DNA of 64,000 nucleotides, from NCBI GenBank assembly GCA_034440635.1, contig JAOTON010001526.1, positions 777,501 through 841,500 of the forward strand, given 5' to 3'. Source of the DNA: Lepas anatifera (Eukaryota; Arthropoda; Thecostraca; Lepadidae). Shown piece by piece: positions 1 through 10,389 of the stretch (positions within the stretch are counted from its first letter, which is position 1; the number at the start of each line of letters is the position of its first letter). The notes beneath the pieces are model-generated. The model did no database searches and was not told the origin of the DNA. It saw only the letters and a list, made by a program, of their open reading frames with translations. Position numbers and translations under genes: made by a program.

Positions 1-480
1 CTCAGTGCTGCGGCACTCAGTGCAGTGCGGTGACACTCAGTGCTGCGGTACTCAGTATAGTACACTGACACTCAGTGCTGCGGCACTCAGTGCAGTGCGG
101 TGACACTCAGTGCTGCGGTACTCAGTACAGTACACTGACACTCAGTGCTGCGGTACTCAGTGCAGTGCGGTGACACTCAGTGCTGCGGTACTCAGTACAA
201 TACACTGACACTCAGTGCTGCGGTACTCAGTGCAGTGCGGTGACACTCAGTGCTGCGGTACTCAGTACAGTACACTGACACTCAGTGCTGCGGTACTCAG
301 TACAGTACACTGACACTCAGTGCTGCGGTACTCAGTGCAGTACGGTGACACTCAGTGCTGCGGTACTCAGTATAGTACACTGACACTCAGTGCTGCGGTA
401 CTCAGTGCAGTGCGGTGACACTCAGTGCTGCGGTACTCAGTGCAGTGCGGTGACACTCAGTGCTGCGGTACTCAGTGTAT
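1..480. repeat. 35-bp tandem satellite with two alternating unit types
   Basis: About 13.7 units of exactly 35 bp, each starting CTCAGTGCTGCGG, run from the window edge to about 480. Two variants differ in the second half: type A carries TGCAGTGCGGTGACA and type B carries TACAGTACACTGACA. In order the units read A B A B A B A B B A B A A, then a truncated unit. That gives a 70-bp dimeric higher-order period over most of the array. The array continues beyond the left edge. Short ORFs here are by-products of the repeat. Confidence 0.95.
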
Positions 481-1533
481 CGGCCCGAGATGGTACCCGG
501 CACCATGTCAGATCTGCGGCGGTGTACGCCCGGTACCGCGCGCGACTGCCACGATGACCGCTGGCGTCGAACATTGGGATACAACGGCCTCGCCTCCAAT
601 CCATAAAATTAGTTCCGAGTTCCTATGCATATTGTCTTTCTGTCTGCTCAAAATGATGGAAAATAATGATGGTGAAACAGCTTACGTGGGATACTACTAG
701 CCACGACGAAGGATACTCATTGGAATCAGTTTTGAAGAGACTGAATATGACACTGCAGGAGGTGCGAAGGTGTTTGACCCCAATATCGAGTCTTGTTGGG
801 CCAAAATGTGCAATTCTCCTCCCCGCACGAATGAAAAATCAACACTCTCGCATTGCGCCTCATTATCCCCGGCTCTGAAATTTTTTCAGCCTACCTCTTA
901 TGATGTGCAGTGTGCTGCAAAGGTCAGAAATATGGATATTTTATCATCCTTTTTCTAAATTTTTCCCAACTAAGTTGCCAAAATTTGGGTTTATCGCATC
1001 TTTATTCTATCCTACCTGCAGGCAGCGGTGCCTCCGCATGCTAGATCCGGTGACCCCTAGATCTTCGGTGCAGGCGTAGATCTAGGGAGAGGGTACAATC
1101 AAGCTATGCCCCCGTAAAGCTTGTAAAAGATACCCTTTGATACCCAATTTTGACCGATCCCCTAAAAAGGACATCTTTCCGATTTTACTCGGGCTGCCCC
1201 TCTCCGATAAACGTTTGCTCTAGATCTGCCCTGCTTCACCTTTCCACACAGGACATTTTCCATCAAGCTAATACTTAATCCTCCTGTACTTTCATGTCTC
1301 CAGGGGCAGTCGCAGGAGCGCCGTTTGAGGAGGGGGGGGTGACTCGGAAAAAATAGTGAAAACAAAGTGTTAAGAAATTCGAGCCTCCCCCACCATTGCC
1401 TCGGAACAGCCTCCGGCTAAACAGTTACAGTATATTTTCTGACACTTGGGGCGGGGGGGGGCAAAGGAGCTTAAGCCCCTACTCCCCTCTATATCCGCCA
1501 TTGCCTTGACGGATTAATTATTTTTTCCTTTAA
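481..1533. other. Unassigned spacer with one perfect hairpin
   Basis: No gene or recognisable transposon seen. A perfect 10-bp inverted repeat lies at 1055-1064 (CCCTAGATCT) and 1078-1087, with a 13-base loop. Homopolymeric G tracts occur near 1332 and 1450. ORFs here are short and show no family resemblance. Confidence 0.5.
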
Positions 1534-2766
1534 CCCTTGCCCCGGTGGCGGGTAGGAGCCACCTTCGCCCTGGTGGGGGGGGGGCTAAAAAGACCCCCAA
1601 CGATCTCAAAAACTAAGAGCTGGAAAAAAGCGCAAAACGGCAATCTAAAGCTCTTCGAAAATGATATCGAAAATACCTGGGCCATTTTTCTCGTCAGGAC
1701 AATATCAAGGTCACCAGAGGTCAAAATAGGTCAAAATTGCTAATATGAGGTGTACTAAGAAAACCTCATATATCTCAGAAACTATGATAGCTAGAAACAT
1801 TTTTCTAACACCATTTGAAAGCTCTTGAGTTGCTCTTTTATTAAGTGACATTCATTTTCGTGTCAGTTCAAAGCCTAGGGAGCTACAGGTCACTGAATAT
1901 TGGGAATGTTCTTGGGAATGCCCATAGCCACCCATGCATAAGGGCGTTTCCTTTTTCGCTAATAAATTCCAAACCAAGCAAGATGCAGCCATAGTTGATG
2001 CACCATTGCAATCTTCTCGTCAATATGAATCGAATGATAAATAATGTCGCTATGCCAGGTCAAATTTGAAAATTTGACCTGGCCCAGTTCAACAGTCTGA
2101 CCCAACTTGACCTGGTATAGTCATGATGTATATCATTTGACTTGCAGTGACTATATAAACACTTTGGTGATAAAATAAAAGTTATATCTTTGTTTATTCA
2201 AGATGTATAGAGTAAAACACCAAAAAATGCTTATTTGACCTATGGTGACCTTTCAAGAGTCACAAGCCAAATTTTTGGCATCAACTTCGGAAATGAGGTA
2301 AGAGCAAGCCGTAACCGATGTTTGAAGTTGATTCTATCCATACTTACTGAGAAAAGCTCATTTCGTGATTTTCACCATGTATTTACAATGGGGAGGTCAT
2401 GCTCTGCACATGACCTTAGGTCACCAATATAAAAAATCCCGGAACATATGTTGTAGTTTCTAGTGGGCCCAATATGTGATAGGAGTTTCAACTTGATCAA
2501 TTAACCCGCCTTTTAGTTATGCAGTCCTAAGCATTTTTTGAGGTGAGGTCACTTCACCTGGCCTGGTGACCTGACCTGATATAACCTTGAGCTAAAATTT
2601 TCAGGAAAGATGTAAAAATGATGAAGGAACAGCTAGACCAAGTTTGGCGGCGCTGCGCGCCGCCGTTTTTGGTCACTTCGGAAAAACCTGAAGGGGGTCT
2701 AAAAAGACCCCCACCCGGGCGAAGGTTTCTGCTCTTCTGCTTTTCACTCCCCCACGCAGTCTAGCA
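1534..2766 (+). mobile_element. TTAA-flanked non-autonomous piggyBac-like element, subfamily B, copy 1
   Basis: The left edge is TTAA (1530-1533) followed by CCCTTGCCCCGG, the TTAA+CCC start typical of piggyBac ends. The right edge is degenerate (CTAGCAAACC near 2757-2766) and matches the better preserved CTAGGGTTAA end of the copy at 48261-49465. The interior has many AGGTCA/TGACCT hexamers, including the block CTGGTGACCTGACCT near 2569 that recurs in the other copies. A GC-rich palindrome (GGCGGCGCTGCGCGCCGCC, about 2647) precedes the right end. No transposase is encoded. The right boundary is approximate. Confidence 0.65.
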
Positions 2767-2902
2767 AACCATCACCCAAGGATGCCCGTGTCGCATGAAA
2801 TATGGTCTAAGATTTAGAAATAAGTTTTACCCTTGCCCAAGCGTGGAAGTTGAAATCGTTGCCCCTCCCATATTGGCTTGCCTGAAAGCCTTGGACCTTT
2901 AA

Positions 2903-3833
2903 CCCTCGCCCCACCGGCCATCGATGGCCCTCCTAAGGTTTTTCGGATAGCAGAAAAACGACGAGGCGCAGCACCGCGGTTGAGGGCTCTACCTCTCGGC
3001 ATCATTTTCCATCATCCCTGAAATTTTTACCCGGGTCCAAGGTGGTCACCAGACGAGGTCACCAGGTCCTCACTTCACCTTTAGAGTCTGTAAGAGCTAC
3101 ATTTAAAGTCGATCGATTTGAAACTTCCTACACTATGACCTCTCCAGGGTCTACAAGGTGTTATCCGGGATTTTTCGATTTCGTGCCTGAGGTCAGGTCG
3201 AGGCGACCTCCCATTGGAAGCATGGGGAAAAGCTATTTCTGATATAAAAGCCACAAAAATGATTGCAAATACTCAGACTGCTCAGACAACGTTTTTGGAC
3301 ACCCTTTACGGATCCCAGCGGTCTATTTGCCCTTTGACTTTCCAAGGTCATCCAAGGTCACCAGAGGTCAAAACAGTTTTTGACAATAACTTTTGACCTA
3401 ATTGAGCTAGAGCGGTGAAACAAACACCTCGTGTTTTTTTGTCACTGGCTTTCATTTGATATACCGCAGGTCACTTTTGACCTTTCGTGACCTCAGGTCA
3501 TATTGGTCCGAGGTGACCTCTGGCGGTCAAACCACTGGCGGGAGGTCTTTCGTTCCCATAGCGGAAAAGTACTGGCAATTTGTATCAAATGTACTTTACC
3601 AGGCCTAATAGCTCTATGCTAGAGTTATGCCCGTTTGCTTAATCATTGCATATTTGAGTGAAAATAGCCGATCTTGACCTAATTTGACCTCTGGAGGTTA
3701 AACCATTGACCTGAGCACTAAAACATGGAGTTTTCTTCTGAATTAGGAGCTTTTTGCTTTGATTTGGCTAACGTCCATTTTTGGTTGGGGGGCCATGATG
3801 GCCCCCGGTGGGGTGGGCCGCCCCGGTGGGGGG
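2903..3833 (+). mobile_element. TTAA-flanked non-autonomous piggyBac-like element, subfamily A, copy 1
   Basis: Bounded by TTAA at 2899-2902 and 3834-3837. The left terminus reads CCCTCGCCCCACCGG and the right terminus reads CCCCGGTGGGGGG, forming terminal inverted repeats. A subterminal GGCCATCGATGGCC palindrome lies at the left, with a near copy at the right. The interior is rich in AGGTCA and TGACCT and aligns by eye with 3838-4828 and 60007-61022. Short ORFs are not conserved between copies, so it is non-coding. The TTAA target site and CCC start are known for piggyBac; the assignment is inferred from them. Confidence 0.8.
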
Positions 3834-3837
3834 TTAA

Positions 3838-4828
3838 CCCTCGCCCCACCGGGGCATCGATGGCCCCCTAGGGTTTTTACGGGATATCAGAAAAACGACG
3901 AGGCGCAACACCACAGTTGAGGGCTCTACCTCTCACCATATCGTTTTCCCACCGTCCATGTAAGTTCTTACCCCGGGTCACCAAAGGTCAGGTCACCAGA
4001 CGAGGTCAACCAAGGTCACCTCACTTCAAATTTTGAGCTCTATAAGACCTACATTTCTCAGTCCATCAATTTGAAACTTCCTACACTTTATGACCCCCTG
4101 GGTCTACAGGGTCTATATCCGGGATTTTTTTGATATTGTGACCTGAGGTCAGGCCACGAGGTGACCTCTCCCATTGAAAAAGCATGGAAAAAAGCTGTCT
4201 TATGACCTAAAAGTCACAAAAACGATTGCAAATGCTCAGCTTGCTCAGAAAAGCGTTATTGAACACCCTTTCACGGATCCCAGGGGCCATATTTGCCGTT
4301 TGACCTCTCCGAGGTCATCCAAGGTCACCAGGGTCAAAAGCAGTTTTTTGACAATAACTTTTGACCTAATTAAGCTAGAGCACTGAATGAAACACTATCG
4401 TGTATGTCTCGTCACTGGCTTTCATTTGATATACGGCAAAGGTCTCCACTTTCGTGACCTCAGGTCATATTAGGTCACGAGGTGACCTCTGGAGGTCAAA
4501 CCACTGGCGGGAGGTCATTACGCTCAACATAGCGGAAAAAGGTCTGGTATTTTCCTATCAAATGTACTTTACCAGCTCTTAATAGCTCTAATGGCATAAC
4601 AATTATGCCCAGTTTGCTTAAGCATTGCATATTTGAGTGAATATAGCCGATCTTATAGCTAAATAGCCGAAAATAGCTTAGGCATGTGAAGTAATTTCTT
4701 ATTGAATTCACGCGAGCTTTCTAAAGCACTTTGCAGATTTGCACTAAACCCCATATTTTCGGAGTTAGAGGGGCCATCGATGCCCCCGGTGGGGTGACGG
4801 TGGCGCCGGACCTCCAGTGGGGCACGGG
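3838..4828 (+). mobile_element. TTAA-flanked non-autonomous piggyBac-like element, subfamily A, copy 2
   Basis: This is a second head-to-tail copy that shares the single TTAA at 3834-3837 with its left neighbour and ends at TTAA 4829-4832. The left end CCCTCGCCCCACCGGGG and the right end CCAGTGGGGCACGGG are inverted relatives. The AGGTCA-rich centre keeps the symmetrical half-site cluster near 4453-4490 seen in the other subfamily A copies. No coding potential is conserved. Confidence 0.82.
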
Positions 4829-4839
4829 TTAAAGTTTAA

Positions 4840-6677
4840 AGGGAGATACGCGAGAAAAATATATTGGCTAGATCAAAAGGTCACAAAAAGTTGTTTCAGA
4901 AGTCCTATTCTTATTTTTGCGAGTTCGGCCTGCAAATGCCTTAAAATTGCTCTCAAAGTCAACATTTCTAGACGACTTTACCGGTACACCTCGCATCGAT
5001 GTAAATGACGTGCCCCCGGCTAAGGCTATCAAATTCTCTAAAAACCGGTACTATTTTTCCTAAGCAGTGACTTGAAAGTTTAAAACTATTAACTAAAAAG
5101 TTATTTTAAGAAAGCTACAGCAAAAAATAATATAAAAACAAAAATATAGGACTTTAAAGAAATTACAATTGACCAATCAGAACGTACAGCCACCTCATAG
5201 GGTGGTCACGTGACCTTTCTGACGCAAAAGTTTGGTCATCCTGGGGCTAAAGCAGAAAACGACTCAAGACCCGAGGTACGAAACGGCTGAAGACTTGAGT
5301 CATTATGTTTTTTCCGTTTCTAGGGCAAACTAATTCATGTTGTATTTTTAAAGGCTTTGTAAAATTATTTCAAATACAAATCCAGGAGAACAGGCATTTT
5401 TATTACAAAAAACAACACTTTTCAACTTTAAATAGTTTTCGAAAAGTAAGTGAGGGTGATCGTTTCAATATTTTATCGGAACTGTTAACCTATTTACAAC
5501 CATACACGTATATTCACACTACGGCGGTACAAGAAACATACAGAGACCCTAAAATACGCCCCGGCCGACTGAGGTGGACAAATAAAATTAAAAAACGGAG
5601 ACGCCGAGCCCCGAAACCGTGACCGCCGATGGCGCGAGCGCTCTAAATTACGCCCAGACGGGCACGGTCTCGGAGCCCGGCAGACGTTTATCGGCCGGCG
5701 TGGGGACCGCCGGCGGCGGTGGGGGTGAACGGCAGGTCCTGTTGGTTTACTGGGGGTGGTGAGGCCGTGTTTGGGTGCGTGGAAAATAAATCAGGATGAT
5801 GATGAACGTATGAGCGGGACAAACTAAACACTATTAAAACGTGAGCAAAACTAAATAGACATGGAGGTGGCCTCACAGTGTGCGAACTCCGCCCAGGGGA
5901 GCAGCGCCCCATCATCGACACAGACGATCAATGCACCACGCCGCCCCCGGCGGAACGCGCAACGCCTCAGTCAGCTTCACCGGCGGCACCAGTGACGCCA
6001 GCCTCCCCCTCACTGTCCTCAGTCTCCCGGTCCTCGGCAAAGTCTGGCTCCCCGCCATCCGCCTCGACGTCCGAGATGCCGGGGATGTCCCCGGTCGCGC
6101 CGGCCACGGTGCCGGTGCCGCTGACCAAGGCGTCCAGCACCGTAGTAGATGTAGATGCGGGAACCGGCCGAGGTCGTCGGTGAGGCTGCACCGTTTGGCC
6201 TGCGACTCGAAGGTAGGCCGATCAACCAGTGGGTGCTGCTGCATATGGTCCTGCGGGCGGGTGACCGCCTGGTCGCCGTACTGCCGCCCTCCAGTACGCT
6301 GGTTGGCGGTTGTTGGGGGGACGCCGGTAACAGTAGTTCCGAGGCGTGTCCACGCGATAGAAGGCCACAAGCGGTTTGAATAGGCTGGCGGGCCGGGTCG
6401 GGTAGGTGGGTAGTATTACCCGGATGAGGCCGGATGATGCTACGCGATGCTCATACAGCCGCTCGAGCTGATCGAGGTCACGGGTGAGGCCGCGCCGCTT
6501 GGCCTACGACTTGACTCGGCCCACGACTTACAAGGCCGTGCGCTGGATAGTTTAGTGATAATAAGTGAGTGACCTCCCAAAATTTTTTCCGAAGACACAA
6601 GAATAATTCACAGTTTCGTAATCAGGATTTTTCAAATAGCAAGAAACCACAATAATAATATTTTCGCGTATCTCCCT
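4840..6677. mobile_element. 1.84-kb TTAA element with AGGGAGATACGCGA terminal inverted repeats
   Basis: TTAA at 4836-4839 is followed by AGGGAGATACGCGA. Its exact reverse complement TCGCGTATCTCCCT ends at 6677 and is followed by TTAA at 6678-6681. The 14-bp inverted repeats are perfect, and both termini continue into AT-rich sequence. The family differs from its left neighbours but uses the same target site, and it begins only 3 bp beyond the TTAA that closes the element at 3838-4828. The interior holds an AT-rich left half and a GC-rich, coding-like right half (about 5600-6530). No transposase was recognised, so it is either non-autonomous with captured sequence or a decayed autonomous copy. 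Confidence 0.8.
5900..6530 (-). pseudogene. GC-rich coding-like relic with internal duplication inside the TTAA element
   Basis: The minus strand has an open segment at 6225-6503 (93 codons) with a coding-like residue mix, including DLDQLERLYEHR and FYRVDTPRNYCYRRPP. It is bounded by TAG at 6504-6506 and TGA at 6222-6224. About 300 bp away, 6163-6216 repeats 6461-6520 at roughly 75% identity. The Gln codon in the first copy (SQAKR) matches the TAG in the second (S-stop-AKR), which suggests a duplicated reading frame later broken. The next segment ends with an acidic tail near 5967. The family is not recognised. The GC content contrasts sharply with both termini of the host element, consistent with capture. 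It could also be a decayed transposon protein. Confidence 0.35.
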
Positions 6678-6681
6678 TTAA

Positions 6682-7046
6682 ATGGACTTAACTATCGAAG
6701 CTTTTTTTAGAGATTCAGAGGGCACAAGGGACTTTATGGAATCTGGCAACAGCATACCAGCACACGCAAGGGATGCCAGAAATGACAAAATCGGTTGTGG
6801 CGAGCAGGCAGTCAGTAATGGCGCATAACATACAACACAGTCGGCGCAAACACCAGCCGCCGATTGTTATTGTTTATTTTTGGTTGAGTTGGTGAGGTTC
6901 TGTGTTGTGGGGCGGTTGGTGTGCTCTCTTTTCTGTGTCCTCAAGTAGTTGGTTTGACATTATATTAGTATTCCCATTCTTTCTCCCCATATGGCCCGCT
7001 GGGTCCTTATAACAGAAATAAGGTACAAACTTGTCCCAGACCAGAC
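6682..7046. other. Unassigned spacer
   Basis: Nothing recognisable seen. It lies between the TTAA element ending at 6677 and the inverted-repeat element starting at 7050. Confidence 0.4.
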
Positions 7047-7049
7047 CAG

Positions 7050-7559
7050 GGGCCTGTTCCAGCGCCTCCTCAAACCTGCTCCAACCTCCTCAAAGCTTCT
7101 CCAACTTCCTCTCGCCCGGTCCAGCGCCTCCTTAAACTTCCTCCAAGCTCGCCAAAGCTCATCTCAAATGTAATCCAATCTCCTCTCAAACGAAAGGTGG
7201 TTTTTCAGAGGAGGTTGGAGGAGCTCAATTGTGGCGCCCCAATTTCAATTGTGAAACTAAAATAAGTTGTTTTAAAGTGAGACACGACATTTGTGGGCAG
7301 CTAAAGGTTTTGATTACGTTGTTTTTCTGTATTCCACTTTCACTAAAATGCATTAAATGAGTATCAGAGGCCTTAATCAAATTCGATTAGTTTCTTAGCT
7401 GCGCCACGCCCGCCATATTGGCGCTGATCAGGCGCAATCAGCTGATATCTCATCCAATCTCACGCAAATCGTTCCAGCGGACACTGCTTTTTGCGCCTGC
7501 TCCGACTTACTCCAAGCTACTCTCATCTTTTTTTCTAAGGAGGCGCTGGGAACAAGCCC
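7050..7559. mobile_element. Harbinger-like MITE with 3-bp CAG duplication
   Basis: The left end is GGGCCTGTTCCAGCGCCTCC and the right end is its near-exact inverse, GGCGCTGGGAACAAGCCC. CAG flanks both sides (7047-7049 and 7560-7562). The left subterminal region carries repeated CTCCAA and CCTCCTCAAA motifs, echoed in inverted form at the right. The 510-bp length, GGGCC start and 3-bp duplication suggest PIF/Harbinger, although TWA is the usual target there, so the superfamily is tentative. No ORF of note. Confidence 0.7.
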
Positions 7560-7562
7560 CAG

Positions 7563-10343
7563 GTAAATCTAAAGTTATCAGAGATTTGGAGGCGTCTTGA
7601 CACCCAAGGCCTTGACCCGCCGGGTCTCGAAGAAGCTCGACGAAAATTTAACAAAACTTGCCTGATTGAAATCACAGGCTGTCCAATGTGCATCCAGTGG
7701 TGAGGGGAGGTGGACTGGTGAGGACATTAGGGAACATATATACATGTTAGGAGTAGGTGGTCCAGTGTGTGACAAACCTTGCCCTAAACTTATTCATAGA
7801 GTATGCATTTCCAATAAGAACGGGCATCAGGCACCTTATACCTGAACAAGTAGAAGGATTGGATGCCATCTAGCTTTAGAATTGCTTAAAATACCAAAAT
7901 ACATACCAGAGCTTGGTGCAGCTGCCAAATATATTTAAACCTTTTCTTTTACTTCTGCTGCCTTGGCTATTTAAATCTGCTGCCACTTGTACTACCTGCT
8001 CTACATTTTCCTACAGTTTGGAATTGGTATAGTTATGAAGTGCCACCAATGCTCTGCCCATAAAAGTTTTATTTGTTCTGTCATATTGATTTTCAAGGAT
8101 TTATCTGAAGCTGCACACTCATTTATTCATTGTACACATTAGGTTAAAAGCACACCAGAACACATCAATTATCAATTGGCAGGGTATTGCCAGACACAAC
8201 TGAGATGTTTAGAAATAATAGTGCCCATTGAAAATGAGGATCAGGAAATGCTGCATATCACATTCAAAACTACGGGTCTCTTCCAAGATATCCAGTCAGA
8301 AGCACTCAGCAAAAATGATTATGTAACCTCCGTTTTTTTCTGGTGGAAAAACATTACTTTCTATATTTATTTCATAGTTTGGCAGAGTTGTGGTCACTTT
8401 AGCAGGTTACTGGTAGCAGAATGAAGGAATGTGGCCCTAAAATTGAGGAAAAATGTTCTTTCAGGCATGGGTGTACAGAAGAAATTTTTCTGAAAATTGT
8501 CTGGTTGGGAGGCCTTTAAATGAATGTTTGGTCCTAGTGTGCTCTTGGGCTTGATCAGATTGTGCTCCTGTAAGGGAAAGTGTGGATAAAATGGATGAAG
8601 AAAAAATAAAGTTAGGTATTGGTGTGATTGTGAAATTAGCTTCTCAGCTATGATGAGTGAATCAGTAATTAAGTTTTGCTGGACGTGGTTCTCCACCCAA
8701 AAAACATGCCTTTCAGGGCACTGGCAAACCTGGCAGATTTTGATGACATTTCTTCATTTCTTACCTTAATCTCTATTTCCAGAGAGTTAGCAAATCATTG
8801 GTCATGCAGCTCATGGGCCCATTTGTATATTGGAATCTGCTTTTTTAATTTCTTGATGGTATCAAACCTGTGGTTATGGTAATCAAGGCCATTCCTATAT
8901 TTCTTGGTTTGAGGGAGTGTCTGACCCAGTGGTTGAAACTGTATCCATTTGTTTGTACATTGAATCCACCAAAGATAAGAGTGTACATGCTTGTCATTTT
9001 TAATGCACCTTGAATCATGTAGAAATGTAGAACAAAGTTACTTGTGTTTGTAATTGTAGTATTCTTACTGATTTGAGGTTAAACATGTGATGTCATGTTA
9101 GGCCATTTTTGTCAATGACAAACATGTCTATTCACATGTTTGATGTGTTGGCCCAAACAAATGGTTTAGACAAAGGTAGTGCTCATTTCCATATTTTTCA
9201 TTTTTGGGGTTGCTGGAAGGTGTAGTCTTATACCATGGTAAAATAACTTTTTGAGATCACAGTGCTCTTTACCCTTTTAACAGGTTTTAATGTGAAAATG
9301 AGAAAACCTGGAAAAAGCAGGGTAATTGTCAGAGCACATCGGGTACATTCACCAAAATTGGTATCAGCGGCTTAGAGCTGAGAGTCTTAAACCTTACCTT
9401 CCTCCTTCTTTAACACATAGAGTAGATGGAATTTTCCAAAAATGAATTGCATTTTGAAGCTTTCCACTGGCATGCTATGCTTGAATCTTCCTGCACCATG
9501 AACTTGGTCAACATATTTTCAGTAATGTTGAAATTTTTTACTTGTGGAGCTGAACCTGGTGTTTGCATTGCACCCAGCTGTAGCGGCCGCTTCAGCTTGG
9601 TCTTTAGAGTATTGATCACCCGAAGCTGACAGAATGTGGTGGGGCAGTGGTAGATTGTTGGACTTTTATGAATATTCGGATCAGTGGCAGCCAGAACGGG
9701 AAAACCTAGGTCTGTGATCTGACCTCAAAAACGATCTGGTAACACAAGGTCATACAAAATTGGCATCAGCCGTGAACTCTTGCTACTTGTAACACGCTGA
9801 TTTTTGCCTAGAAACTCGACATAAATTAGGAGCTGATTGCGAGAGGAGGTTTCGCTAGCCCCTCCCCCCACCCTGTAATGGAGAAGGTGGCAAAAACCCC
9901 AATAAGTGCGAGGGTCAGATCACCCGAACGTCTTATAATTATATGGAATACTGTTCTGGGTAATGATGCATCTGATGAATCATGATCTTAATGGTAAACA
10001 CGGACATTTTCTTGCCAATATGCTTCGAGGTACCAATGTGAAATGTATTTCTTTCCACGTCCCATTAGAGCGCAACTTCCTGCACATCACGCTGCATGAA
10101 ACTGTCAAATGGGAACTCTGTTTTTCACGGAACCTTTCAACCGAATTTCTACATCCTCTTTAGGAAGAAATTGTGACACAGAATTTTGAGTTGTTGACCT
10201 TATTCACACAGAAAATTTGCAAAGGGTGATTGTGGTGCTGATACATTGTTGTGCTTGCATACTATTGTGGTAGATATGTATTGCTATGAATGAAGCGTGC
10301 TGGAGATAATTCGTGCACTACACATTTTGTTTTGCTGTTTCAG
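7563..10343. other. Intergenic sequence or 5'UTR intron of the sirtuin gene
   Basis: AT-rich sequence with only short ORFs of no recognisable family. Its right end is a strong splice acceptor (pyrimidine-rich TTTTGTTTTGCTGTTTCAG ending at 10343), so at least part of it is probably a 5'UTR intron of the SIRT6 gene. The upstream non-coding exon and promoter could not be located. A weak tRNA-like stretch around 9630-9700 was not convincing. Confidence 0.4.
10325..10343 (+). promoter_or_regulatory. Splice acceptor before the SIRT6 coding exon
   Basis: A pyrimidine tract runs into TGCTGTTTCAG ending at 10343, followed by AAAGGAACC. It lies 46 bp before the start codon at 10390. It implies a 5'UTR intron and explains why the open frame upstream of that ATG lacks sirtuin similarity. 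Confidence 0.6.
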
Positions 10344-10389
10344 AAAGGAACCGGGTCCAGCTGCAAGTTTCCTGAAAACTGTTCCAATC

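Noticed and set aside
1..480. CRISPR-like regular array
   Set aside because: Units are contiguous with no unique spacers, and the context is eukaryotic. It is a satellite.
5878..6383. Overlapping plus-strand ORFs of 101 and 167 codons
   Set aside because: Pro/Ser/Ala-rich frames of GC-rich DNA open on both strands. The minus-strand duplicated segment is the more coding-like one, and even that is broken.
9630..9760. tRNA-like head of a SINE
   Set aside because: An A-box-like GGGGCAGTGGTAGATTG is present, but there is no B box at the right distance and no second copy.
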